A stretch of DNA of 64,000 nucleotides from Planctomycetota bacterium (GTDB lineage Bacteria; Planctomycetota; UBA1135; JADKAF01). Positions within the stretch are counted from its first letter, which is position 1. Every line of letters starts with the position of its first letter. Below are positions 8,933 through 18,100 of the stretch, in pieces. The notes below the pieces were generated by a model. It saw only the letters and a program-made list of their open reading frames with translations. It was not told the DNA's origin and did no database searches. The position numbers and the translations under genes are program-made. The DNA lies in the NCBI GenBank assembly GCA_016719295.1, contig JADKAF010000001.1, forward strand, positions 1,612,001-1,676,000, in the 5' to 3' direction.

Positions 8933-9475
8933 TCAGCTCCCGCGCACGCGAAACGCCGGACGCCACCACGTCGCCAGGCGATCGCGCTCGAGCCCGCGCG
9001 CGCAGCGCTCGAGATCGGCGTAGGCGTCCTCGATCTCCTCCGGCCCGAAGCCGCGCCGCTCGCCGAGGAGCCGCGGGCGGAACAGGAACTCCAAGCGATG
9101 CTGGTACTGGAGCTCGAGGCTCCAGCGCAGCTTCGCCCCGTGCGTGGCGAGCGCGAGCGACTGCGCCAGGGGCTCGAGCCAAGGGAAGCCCGGGGGCCCG
9201 AGGTGGAAGAAGATCGTGGGCCAAGTCCCCTCGCGCGCGTCGCCGCCGACCACCCGGTCGATGCGCAGGCCGGCTACCCCTTCGAGCTGGCGCGAGAACG
9301 CATGCACGCGCGGATCGAGGCCGCGCTCGCGCGCCTCGCGGCGGAGGAGCTCCGCCGCGACCAGCGCGTCGTCCCCGCAGAGCTCTCCGCAGAGCCCGCA
9401 CTCCAGGATGCGCCCGGAGGAGCCGGCGAGTTCCTGCAAGAGATCCGAACCGCACTCGGGGCACTCGCTCTCCAT
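8933..9475 (-). CDS. Zinc-ribbon protein of unknown function
   Basis: A 180-residue protein starting at ATG 9473-9475 behind a strong ribosome site (ggggagg, 5 bases away). The N-terminus has two Cys pairs, CPEC at residues 5-8 and CGLC at 26-29, forming a likely zinc ribbon; two further Cys-containing turns follow. The middle contains ITFFHLGPPGF-like text (actual TIFFHLGPPGFPWLEPLAQS), and the rest is mixed alpha/beta with many Arg and Glu. There is no signal peptide, so it is probably cytoplasmic. I do not recognise the family. It lies upstream of the HEAT-VWA gene on the same strand with an 83-base gap, so the two may be cotranscribed. Confidence 0.7.
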   Translation of the reverse strand: MESECPECGSDLLQELAGSSGRILECGLCGELCGDDALVAAELLRREARERGLDPRVHAFSRQLEGVAGLRIDRVVGGDAREGTWPTIFFHLGPPGFPWLEPLAQSLALATHGAKLRWSLELQYQHRLEFLFRPRLLGERRGFGPEEIEDAYADLERCARGLERDRLATWWRPAFRVRGS

Positions 9476-9538
9476 CGGGACCTCCCCAGCGACAACCCTC
9501 CGGCGAGGCTAGGCTTGCCGCGTCGAGAGGCTGCAGTC

Positions 9539-9567
9539 TTGACCGTCGAACGGCCGATCATTATGAC
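9539..9567 (+). promoter_or_regulatory. Candidate sigma-70 type promoter
   Basis: TTGACC (9539-9544), a 17-base spacer and TATGAC (9562-9567) lie in the divergent intergenic region, pointing to the APH-like gene that starts at 9732. The match to the consensus is fair but untested. Confidence 0.4.
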
Positions 9568-9731
9568 CGGCTCGACCTCCGCGCTGCACCTGCGACGGCT
9601 CGGCGAAGTACTCGGATGGTCGAGAGCCTCGACCGAAGAGCTCTCCGTCGATCGCACGCCCGACGTCGCGCTTGCGGGGGGAGCCGCCGGTCGATGAGCC
9701 AAAACCGCTCGCAGCCGAGCAAAGGCAGGGC

Positions 9732-10709
9732 ATGGTCGATCTCGAGAAGGTCTTGGAGCGCGTCGCCGCGCAGAAGAGCCCCGGCACGCCTCTCGAGACG
9801 AGCCACCGCGCCTGGCATCTCTCGCGCGTGAAGCTGCAGGGCAAGACCGTGCCACCCACGGCGATCTACGCCGTGGGGCCGGTGGCCGACTGGCTCACCG
9901 TGCGCGAGACCTTGCGCAACGCCGGCTTCACCGTGCCCGAGCTCTATGCGCTCTCGCGCGAGCGCGGCGACATGCTGGTCGAGGACCTCGGCCAGAACCG
10001 GCTGATCGACCTGCCCCCCGCCGAGGCCGCGCGCCGCTACGAGGAGAGCCTCTCGCTCATCCTGCAGATGCAGCGCGTGCTCGTGCCGGGCAAGCACACC
10101 GATCACCCGCCCTTCTCGCGCGCGCTGAACGAGTCCGAGATCACGGCCGAGCTCGACGCGTTCGTCGACGAAGCGCTGCCCAAGATCTTCGGCGTGCCCA
10201 GCCGCGGCGCGCATGTGGAGCCGATCCGCATCGAGTTCGCGCGCCTCGCGCGCGATCTCACCTCGATGCCTCGGCTCTGCGCGCATCGATCGTTCACCGG
10301 GCGCAATCTGCACGTCACCGCGGCGAAGCGCCTCGTGATGACCGGCTTCGATCGCGCGTTGATGGCGCCGCCGCACTACGACCTGGCGAGCTTGCTCTAC
10401 GACGGCTGGGGCGGACCCGATGCCTCCCGCCGAGAAGACCTGCTGCGCCGGCACACCGAAGAGGGCAAGGAGTTCCTGCCCGCTTGGGACGAGGAAGCTC
10501 TGAGCCGCGCCTTCGGTCGCGTGGCCGTCCAACGCATCCTCGCCGAGCTCGGCCGTATCGCCGCGGCGTTCACGCCCGAGAAGCTCGCGAGCTCGAAGCA
10601 GGTCACCGACACGCTGACGCTGAACCTGCGCAAGCTCTGCCAGAGCAACGAAGACCTCGCGATGATCCGCGAACCGCTCGCCGATCTCCTGCCGATCTTC
10701 CGCGGCTGA
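9732..10709 (+). CDS. Aminoglycoside-phosphotransferase-fold protein, predicted pseudokinase
   Basis: I chose ATG 9732 (325 residues) because aaaggcaggg precedes it; a longer version from 9672 is possible. The chain follows the APH/AmgK-like kinase layout: an N-lobe, then MLVEDLG near residue 80, a helical lobe, the catalytic-loop region near residue 186 and PHYDLASLLYDG near 209. In active relatives the loop reads HRDFHxRN and is followed by IDFQDA. Here it reads HRSFTGRN and then TGFDRA: the catalytic Asp is Ser and the metal-binding Asp is Gly. The usual N-lobe lysine is not obvious either. So it probably binds a ligand or partner without phosphoryl transfer. AmgK-type kinases act on cell-wall sugars, but no such role can be assigned here. 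Confidence 0.7.
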   Translation: MVDLEKVLERVAAQKSPGTPLETSHRAWHLSRVKLQGKTVPPTAIYAVGPVADWLTVRETLRNAGFTVPELYALSRERGDMLVEDLGQNRLIDLPPAEAARRYEESLSLILQMQRVLVPGKHTDHPPFSRALNESEITAELDAFVDEALPKIFGVPSRGAHVEPIRIEFARLARDLTSMPRLCAHRSFTGRNLHVTAAKRLVMTGFDRALMAPPHYDLASLLYDGWGGPDASRREDLLRRHTEEGKEFLPAWDEEALSRAFGRVAVQRILAELGRIAAAFTPEKLASSKQVTDTLTLNLRKLCQSNEDLAMIREPLADLLPIFRG

Positions 10710-10737
10710 GCCGCATCGGCCGCGCTCTCGCGGCCGC

Positions 10738-10757
10738 TCGAGTCCTTCAGGACTCGA
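10738..10757. terminator. Short hairpin after the APH-like gene
   Basis: An 8-bp stem, tcgagtcc/ggactcga, closes a TTCA loop just downstream of the stop at 10709. It sits next to the larger palindrome and may be part of the same convergent termination region. No T-tract follows. Confidence 0.5.
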
Positions 10758-10809
10758 ACGCGCGAAGGCCGCGTGCCGCCGATCGGCGGCACGCGGCCTT
10801 CGCGTGTTC
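10756..10809. terminator. Large palindrome, likely bidirectional terminator
   Basis: Bases 10761-10804 form a perfect 44-base palindrome (22 bp per arm with no unpaired loop in the sequence). Four further pairs plus one G-T extend it to 27 bases per arm (10756-10809). It lies between two convergent genes, the APH-like gene and the minus-strand gene ending at 10849, where a two-way terminator is expected. There is no T-tract on either strand. Confidence 0.75.
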
Positions 10810-10848
10810 CACTGCGGCACGCGAGCGCGCCGCGCTGGTCGGTCGAGC

Positions 10849-12783
10849 TCAGCTCTTCGCTTTGCTCGCCCCGAGCAGGATCGTGCTCATCGGCTGCTCC
10901 TGCACCAGCTTCACCGCGCGCTTCGGGATGCTGAGGTTCGCGGGCCCGAAGGACAGCGTCACGTGCGTCGGGAGATCCGAGATGATGCGGCCCCAGATGC
11001 GCGCCTGAGAGCGGAACTCGACGAAGCCCTCGGGGTACTCCGAGAGCCGCGAGGTCGGTGCCTCGAGCGGCAGGATCTCGCGCAGGTCGTCGAACACGAA
11101 CACCACGGTGCCCTGCTCGACCTTCAGCTCGATCATCGTGTCGTCGATCTTGCGGAGCTGGCCGTCGAACTCGGCTCCATTGCGGAGCTGCACGCGCACC
11201 TTGCTCTGCCGCAGGAGCGTGTCTCCGGCGGGAACCGCGCCACCCATGTCGGCCCATGCCGTCGCGGGGATCGGACGATCCTCGCCCGGCGTGAAGCTCT
11301 CCGAGGTCTCCGACTCGCCGATCGAGCCCTGCGACTCGGGGAGCGCTTCGGAGAGCGCGAGCTCGCCGCCGATGTCCACGTTTCCGATCGAGCCATCGGG
11401 GCGATTCTCGATCGTCGGCAGCTCTTCCCTCGGCGCCTCGGCCGCCGGCGGAGCGGACGCGACGACTTCGCCGCCGCTCTCCACGGTCGTCGGCGCGGTC
11501 GGATTCGTCGTCTGCTCTCCGCTGCGCAGCGGAGGCACCGGATCCGGCACCTCGGCCCGCGCGACCTCCCCCGTCGTGGCGCCGGGATCCGCTGCGGCGG
11601 TACCGCCGGTCGCCGCGCCCGCGGCTGCTCCCGGGCCGGTGGCGACCACCGGGTCCTTCGCGCTGTCCTTCGCTGCCGGCTTGTCCTTCGCCTTCGGCGG
11701 ATTGGCCTTCGCGGTGCGGGCCGCCGCGGGCGACGTCGTCACCGCGGGATTCTCTCCGCCCACCATCTCGAGGACGTAGGGCACGGCGAGCGCCGCGAGC
11801 GCCGCGGCGAGGAGACCGGAGCCGACGAGCAGGAAGCGCCTCGTGCGCGGCCCGCGATCGCGTCGCGGAGCGGAAGCGCTCTCGCTCGTGACGAGCTCGC
11901 CGGTGAGCGCCCCTTCCAGGGACTCATCTTCGCTGCCGAACGTTTGGCCCTCGTAGCTGGACTCTTCTTCGCTCGCAGCGAAGGCCTCGGTGGGTGCGGC
12001 CTCGCTCTCATCGGCGACCTCCTCGTCGAAGCCGCTCTGCAGCTCGTCGAGTTCTTCGCCCGAATCGGACCACGAGACGACCTCGGAGTCGTCACCGGCG
12101 AAGTCATCGTCGAGCAGGTCGTCGCGCTTCGCAACCGGATTGACGATCGCCGCCAGAGGCTCCGTGCGCAGGCGCTCCGCGGGCGGGAACGAGTGCCGGT
12201 CGGCACCGAGCTGGAAGCCGTGATCGGGCTTCCGCGCGGGCGGAGGAGCGGCTTCGTCGACGAACGCGAAGGTCTCTTCCTCGGCGCTCGCCGCCTCGGG
12301 GGCAGCGGTCCCGCCGTCGAAGCCCCAGCCGTCGGTGCCGTCGGCCGCGTCCGCCATCTCGAAGCTATCGGCGGCGGCGTGGAAGGACTGCCCGATGCCG
12401 AGGGGCTGTTCTTCGGCCGCGCCTTCCCAAGCTTCGTCCTGGGCGAGCGGGTGCGCGGGCTCACCGAAATGACCGCGCAGCTGCTCCTCGGGACGCACGC
12501 TCAGCTCTTGCATGAGGTCGTCGGCGCCGAGGGCTTCGCTCTCGCCCATGAGACCCGAGAGGGAGGCTTCTTCGCGCTCGAGCGGATCCCCCGGAGGCTC
12601 GGCCTCGGCTCCTCGCTTCGAGCCGAAGAACGCGGTGAGCCCCGCCTCCGGTGGACGCGCGGCCCCCGGTCGCTCTCCAGCGACCGGTCGCGCGTTCCCT
12701 CCCTCTTCCTCGTCCAGACCGTCCACTGCGAAGAGGAACTCATCGTCTTCCCAGTCGACGCCGCTCTGATTTCGGTCCGTCAT
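10849..12783 (-). CDS. Membrane-anchored acidic protein with C-terminal small-barrel-like domain, unknown function
   Basis: I chose ATG 12781-12783 (MTDRNQSG) because gggggaccg precedes it; this gives 644 residues. Residues 1-300 are strongly acidic and probably disordered (WEDDEFLFAVDGLDEEE). A basic cluster, RRDRGPRTRR, precedes the single membrane helix (LLVGSGLLAAALAALAVPYV, about 313-334), suggesting an inside N-terminus. A Pro/Ala/Thr/Lys-rich linker follows. The last 110 residues look structured and repeat a small-barrel pattern (VQLRNGAEFDGQLRKIDDTM and VVFVFDDLREILPLE), reminiscent of LSm or SH3-like folds. I know no matching family. It is divergent from the glycosyltransferase gene, with 154 bases between them. 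Confidence 0.7.
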   Translation of the reverse strand: MTDRNQSGVDWEDDEFLFAVDGLDEEEGGNARPVAGERPGAARPPEAGLTAFFGSKRGAEAEPPGDPLEREEASLSGLMGESEALGADDLMQELSVRPEEQLRGHFGEPAHPLAQDEAWEGAAEEQPLGIGQSFHAAADSFEMADAADGTDGWGFDGGTAAPEAASAEEETFAFVDEAAPPPARKPDHGFQLGADRHSFPPAERLRTEPLAAIVNPVAKRDDLLDDDFAGDDSEVVSWSDSGEELDELQSGFDEEVADESEAAPTEAFAASEEESSYEGQTFGSEDESLEGALTGELVTSESASAPRRDRGPRTRRFLLVGSGLLAAALAALAVPYVLEMVGGENPAVTTSPAAARTAKANPPKAKDKPAAKDSAKDPVVATGPGAAAGAATGGTAAADPGATTGEVARAEVPDPVPPLRSGEQTTNPTAPTTVESGGEVVASAPPAAEAPREELPTIENRPDGSIGNVDIGGELALSEALPESQGSIGESETSESFTPGEDRPIPATAWADMGGAVPAGDTLLRQSKVRVQLRNGAEFDGQLRKIDDTMIELKVEQGTVVFVFDDLREILPLEAPTSRLSEYPEGFVEFRSQARIWGRIISDLPTHVTLSFGPANLSIPKRAVKLVQEQPMSTILLGASKAKS

Positions 12784-12937
12784 CGGTCCCCCGCCTGGAG
12801 CCGTTGGGACGCAAGGCGAGCGCCTGGCCCCAGTACGTGCCGCACAGGTACCATTCCTCCTCCGTATCGGCGGATGACGCCGGTAGGGATGAGCCCGAGA
12901 TCCGAGCATTTCGCTCCGCCCTTCGCCCTTCCTCGCC

Positions 12938-15115
12938 GTGCTGCGTGCACCATCGCCGATCCGCGCGCTCGCGCTGCTGCTCGCGGCGGCGCTGGTGGTG
13001 CGCGCGCTCCTCTGGAGCTCCTTGCTCGCGCCCGAGCACGCGCTGGCTCCGCTCGCGGCGGAGGAGCTGAGCGGCGACGCGCGGCTCTATCACGACTGGG
13101 CAGCGGAGCTCGCCGCCGGCCGCGACCCCTACGCCGGGGGCGCGTGGTGGCATCCACCGCTCTTCCCGCTCCTGCTGGGCCGCCTCTATGCTCTCTGCGG
13201 GCCCGATCCGCGTGCGGCGATCGCGCTCCAGGGCTGCTGCGGCATGCTCGCCCTGGCGCTGCTGTTCCTATGGACGCGCCGCGTGCTCGGCGCGCGCGCC
13301 GCGCTCGCCGCCGGCTTGCTCTCCGCGCTCTATCTCCCGAGCGCGTTCTTCGAGACGCGGCTCCTTCCGGCGCCGCTCGCGACCCTCACCACGACCGCGG
13401 CGCTCTGGTGCGTCGCGCGCGCCGAGGACTCGCGGAGAGCGCGCCTCTGGCTCGCCGCGGGCGGGCTGCTGTCCGGTCTCGCCGCGCTCGCGCGACCGAA
13501 TCTCCTGCCGTTCGCGCCGGCGCTCGCGCTCGCGTGCGCATGGCGCCCCGCGGGCGCGCTCACGCGCCGCAACGCGCTGCTCGCGGTGGCGCTCGGAGCC
13601 GCGCTGCCGCTCGCCGCGAGCGCCGCGCGCAACGCCGCGCAGGGCGAGGCGACGCTGATCTGCGCCAACGGCGGCGTGAATCTCTGGATCGCGAACCACG
13701 CCGAGGCGACGCCCTACTTCCGCGCGCCCGACGGACGCTGGACCCGCGTCGAGGCGCAGGAGGACGAAGCGCGCCTCGCGGCGAGCGAGGCCCTCGGCCG
13801 TCCGGCGAGCGCGGGCGAAGCCTCGCGGCACTTCGGCGCCCTCGCCGTGGAGGCGCGCGCCGAGGATCCGCTCGGGACGGTCGCGCTGCTCGGTCGGAAG
13901 CTGCTCGCGAGCTTCTCGGATGTCGAGGCTGGCGTGTTCGACTTGCCGCAGATCGAGCGCGAGCTCGCGCCCGCGCTCTGGGCGGCGCCGCTCCCCTTCG
14001 CGCTCTTGCTCGGTCTCGCGGTGCTCGGCGCGTTCCTGGTCCAGCGCGAGGAGCGGCGAGGACTCGCGCCGGCGGCGCTGCTCTTCGGCTGCGGCGTCCT
14101 CGTCGCGCTGCTCTTCTTCAGCTATTCGCGGCTGCGCCTGCCCACGCTGCCCGTCCTCTTCGCTCTCGCGGGTGCTGGACTGACGCGCGGCCGGCCTTCG
14201 CGCGCGCGGCTCGCCGCTGCGTGCGCCGGGCTCGCGCTGCTCGTCTCGTGGCCGGACTGGGAGGGGCTGCTCGAGGCGCGGCGCTCGAAGATCTACGTCG
14301 AGCAGAGCTTGCGCCGCGTGCACGCGGCGCCGCCCGCGGCACCCGAGGAGCTCGCACGGCTCGCGGAGCGCCTCTGCACCCTGCGAGCGCGCGAGCCCGA
14401 GAACGAGCTCTTGCACGCCGCGGAGGCCGAGCTCGCCGAGCGACGAGGCGACCTCGTCTCGCGCGACGGCGCCATGCGCGAGCTCGCGCGCCTGCTGCCG
14501 ATGCGGAGCGGTGACGCGCTGAGCGACGCGCAGCGACTCGTGCTCGCGCGCTACGCGACAGGGGGGCTCGAGACCGCGCTGCGCGGCCCCGGACCGAGCC
14601 CCGCGGAGCCGCTGCTCGCGCTCCCCGCGCTCGGGCTCCTCGAAGCGCTGCGTCGCGGCGCACGCGAGGAGAGCACCCGCGCGGCGCTCGATCTGCGCTT
14701 GGGATTCCTGCTCGCGAAGTCGCAAGTCGGTGGGGATCCCGCCGCGACCCTCGATCGCGCATTGACCACGCTCCACGCGGCGCTGCGCTACCTGCCGCGA
14801 GACGAAGGGGAGGCGCTCGCCATCACGGCGCCCGCGCTCTACTTCCGCGGAGGCACCTACGACCAGATCGCCGGCTTGCCCGCGCGACGCGCGCAGCGCG
14901 ACGCGCTGCTCGCCCTCGCGTTGCGCGACTACCACCAAGCGGTGCAAGTGCTGCACGGCGAGCCGCCGCAGCGCGCGCTGGAGCTCGCCGGCCCCGCGCT
15001 CGCGCTCGGCTTCCTCGGCAAGGAGCGCGCAGCACATGGCGTCGCGGAGGGCGAGAGCTCCGCGCGCCTGGCCGATCGCGTGCTCGAGGCGCGGCGCGCG
15101 CGAGGCTATCGCTGA
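12938..15115 (+). CDS. GT39-like integral membrane glycosyltransferase with C-terminal helical repeats
   Basis: The start is GTG 12938. Residues 5-22 are the first membrane helix; about ten more follow up to residue 440. The first extracytoplasmic loop holds GDARLYHDWA and the next has WWHPPLFPLLLG, the pattern of ArnT/PMT-type enzymes that move sugars from polyprenyl-phosphate donors to lipids or proteins outside the membrane. RPNLLPF and NGGVNLWIANHAEATP are further family-like loops. From about residue 450 the chain is soluble and helix-rich with Ala/Leu/Arg repeats resembling TPRs. The acceptor is unknown. Its 3' end overlaps the convergent RND gene by 10 bases. Confidence 0.75.
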   Translation: MLRAPSPIRALALLLAAALVVRALLWSSLLAPEHALAPLAAEELSGDARLYHDWAAELAAGRDPYAGGAWWHPPLFPLLLGRLYALCGPDPRAAIALQGCCGMLALALLFLWTRRVLGARAALAAGLLSALYLPSAFFETRLLPAPLATLTTTAALWCVARAEDSRRARLWLAAGGLLSGLAALARPNLLPFAPALALACAWRPAGALTRRNALLAVALGAALPLAASAARNAAQGEATLICANGGVNLWIANHAEATPYFRAPDGRWTRVEAQEDEARLAASEALGRPASAGEASRHFGALAVEARAEDPLGTVALLGRKLLASFSDVEAGVFDLPQIERELAPALWAAPLPFALLLGLAVLGAFLVQREERRGLAPAALLFGCGVLVALLFFSYSRLRLPTLPVLFALAGAGLTRGRPSRARLAAACAGLALLVSWPDWEGLLEARRSKIYVEQSLRRVHAAPPAAPEELARLAERLCTLRAREPENELLHAAEAELAERRGDLVSRDGAMRELARLLPMRSGDALSDAQRLVLARYATGGLETALRGPGPSPAEPLLALPALGLLEALRRGAREESTRAALDLRLGFLLAKSQVGGDPAATLDRALTTLHAALRYLPRDEGEALAITAPALYFRGGTYDQIAGLPARRAQRDALLALALRDYHQAVQVLHGEPPQRALELAGPALALGFLGKERAAHGVAEGESSARLADRVLEARRARGYR

Positions 15116-18100
15116 GGCGTGCTCGAAGCGCTCGGACGAGAGCGCCGCGCGGACAGCGCGCGCGCGAGGTCCTCGCGCGCGAGGTAGAGGCACGGAATGA
15201 TCACGAGCACGAGCAAAGTCGTCGCCGATAGCCCGTAAACCATGGCCCGTGCCATCGGCGCCAGGAACTTGGCCTCGCCGCTGGCGAAGAAGGCGAGCGG
15301 CGCGAGCCCGCCGACCGTCGTGAGCGAGGTGAGCAGGATCGGGCGCAGGCGCGTCGTGCTGGCGCGCACGAGCGAGAGCGCGAGCGGAGCGCCGGAGCGG
15401 CGCTCCTGATTGACGAAGTCGATCAGCACGAGGGAGTCGTTCACGACGACGCCGCTCAACGCGACGACGCCGAGCACGGCGAGGAAGCTCAGCGACTCGC
15501 CGCTCACGAGGAAGCCGAGCAGCACGGCGCCGAGCGAGAACGGGATCACCGCCATCACGATCAGCGGCTGGGTGTAAGAGCGAAACAGCGCGCCGAGGAT
15601 GAAGTAGATGAGGAAGAGCCCGATGCCCGCGAGCGGGATCACGCCGCGGATCGAGTCATCGAACTCCTTCTTGTCACCGCCGAGCTCGACGCGATGTCCG
15701 ACGTGGCGCGCCTCGGTGCCCTCGAAGCGGCGCTCTACCCGACCGGCGATCTCCGTTGCGTTGCCCCGCGCGCGATCGACATCGGCGGAGAGCGTGACGG
15801 TGCGCTCGCGCTGCGTGCGCAGGATGCGGAGCGGCGAGCGCTCCTCGCGCAGGACCGCGACGCGCTCGAGCGGCACGTAGCCACCGCTCGGCAGCTGGAC
15901 GCGGAACTCGCGCAGCGTCTCGCGCTGGGCGCGATAGCGCTCAGGGAAGCGCACGAGGACGTCGATGTCGTCGCGACCGCGCCGCACGCGCGACGCGCGC
16001 TCACCTTCGAGCGCGCCGCGGAGCTGGCTCGCGACATCGGCTTCGTCGAGGCCGAGGCGGCGACCTTCGTCGAGGAGCTGGATGGCGAGCTCGCGCTTGC
16101 CGAGCTGCAGATCGCTGCGCAGGTCCCGCACACCGGGTTGCGCGGCGAGGAACTCCGCGACCTCGGAGCTCAGCGCCGCGAGCACGGCGGGGTCCGATCC
16201 GTGCACCTCGACCTCGAGCGCCGGGCCGCCCGGTCCCGCGGGCGGCTGGCGCACGACGAGCTTCTGCAGGTCCGCGCTCCGAGCGGAGAGGCGTTCGCGC
16301 ACGTCGTCCATCACCTGCCGATTGGTGCGCTCGCGCGCGATGCCCTCGCGCAGCTCGACCGTGAGCTGGCCCAGGTTCGTGCCGAGATCGAACTTGCTCG
16401 CGTCGAGGAAGACGATCCCCGCGGCGGACGTGACCGAGGCGAGCTCGTCGTCGGGCAGGCGGAGCAACTCCGCCTCGAGCTCGTCGACCGCCGCGCGCGT
16501 GCTCTCGATCGTCGAGGAGGACTCCGTCTCGAGATCGACGAGGAAGATCTTCGACTCGATCTCGCCCAGCAGCTCGACCTTCAGGAACGCTGCGGCGGCC
16601 GCGCCGATCAGCAGGAGCGAGCCCACGGCGCCGGAGAGCGTCACGTAGCGCCAGCGCAGGCAGGTCTCCAGCGCGCGGCGATAGCTGCGGCGCACCGCTT
16701 CGTACCAAGGCCGCTGGCCTCGGCGCGCGCCGGGGACGTGCACCTTCGCGTGAGTCCACTCCGCGAGGTGCGCCGGCATCACGACCAGCGCCTCGATCAG
16801 CGAGAAGAAGAGCGTCAGCGAGACGACCATCGGGATCGCCGCGATGAACTTGCCCATCGTGCCGGACATGAACGCCAGCGGCAGGAACGCGGCCATCGTC
16901 GTCGTGACCGTCGCCACCACCGGCCAGCCCACCTCGCCGACCCCTTGGATCACGGCGTCGCGGAGCGGCATGCCGCTCTCGGCGTGACGGTACACGTTCT
17001 CCACCACGACGATCGCGTCGTCGACGAGCATCCCGAGCACGATGATGAACGCGAACATGGTGATCATGTTCATCGTGATGCCGAGGAGCGCGCAGCCGAG
17101 CACGGCGCCCAGGATCGCGACCGGCAGACCGAGCACCGTCATCAGCGCGATGCGCACGCCGAGGAAGAAGCACAGCACCACGAGGACGATGCCGAGGCCC
17201 CAGATCCCCGAGGTCTCCAGCACCTCGAGGCGATTGCGGATGTAGACCGAGAAGTCGGAGCTCACGCCGATGGAGAGCCCCTCCGGCAGCACGCGGCGAC
17301 GACCCTCGCGGAGATCGGCGGCATAGGCGCGCACCTCGTCCGCGATCTCGATCGCATCTCCGTCGGCGTCCTTCGTGATCGCGAGCGTCATCGCCGGTCG
17401 GCCGTTGTAGCGGCCCAGCGTGAGCGGGCGCTCGAAGCCGTCGCGGATCCGCGCGCCGAGATCGCGCAGGGTGATCGTCCGGCCTTCGGGATCGTCGAGC
17501 ACCGGGAGCTCGAGGAGCTCGCGGGCGAGCCCGACCTCGCCATCCATGCGCAGGAGCAGCTCGCCGTCGCGCGTCGGCAGCGTCGCGACGGGCTCCTGGA
17601 GGTTCTTCGCGCCGACCAAGCGGGCGATGTCGCGCGGCAGCAGACCGTGCGCCTCCAACGCGCGCGGCTCGATCTCGATCCAGATCTCGGGAGTGCGCAC
17701 GCCCGATACGCCGACGGCATTCACGCCGTCCAGCCCGAGGAGATCGTTCTTCACCTCCTCGGCGACGTCGCGCATCAGCCTTTCGGGCGCGCTGCCGAAG
17801 AGCGAGAGCGTGATCACCGGGAACTGGCCCTCGCGCTCCTCGACGATCGGGCGATAGCGCGAGCGCACCTCTTCCGGCAGCTCCTCCAGCGCCTCGACTC
17901 GCGCGCGGAGATCGCTGACGAAGCGCTGCAGATCCTCGCCGGCGTGTAGCTCCGCCGTGACCACCGAGCGGCCTTCGCTGGACTCCGAGCTCAGCTCCTT
18001 CACTCCCGAGAGCGCGTCGGCGGCGTTCTCGATGTGCAGCGTGACGAGCCGCTCCATGTCCTGCGGGCTGGTGCCGGGCCAGGTGGTCGTGACCGCGACC

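Noticed and set aside
9732..10709. Aminoglycoside resistance gene
   Set aside because: Only the fold is shared; the catalytic Asp and metal-binding Asp are missing.
10804..14514. A 1236-codon plus-strand open frame
   Set aside because: It runs antisense to the acidic membrane protein and then out of frame through the glycosyltransferase gene; composition is Arg/Ala-rich nonsense.
13268..15193. A 641-codon minus-strand open frame
   Set aside because: It is antisense to the glycosyltransferase gene; no domain, only Arg/Glu/Ala-rich sequence.
15694..17949. A 751-codon plus-strand open frame
   Set aside because: It lies entirely antisense to the RND pump, whose motifs are unambiguous.
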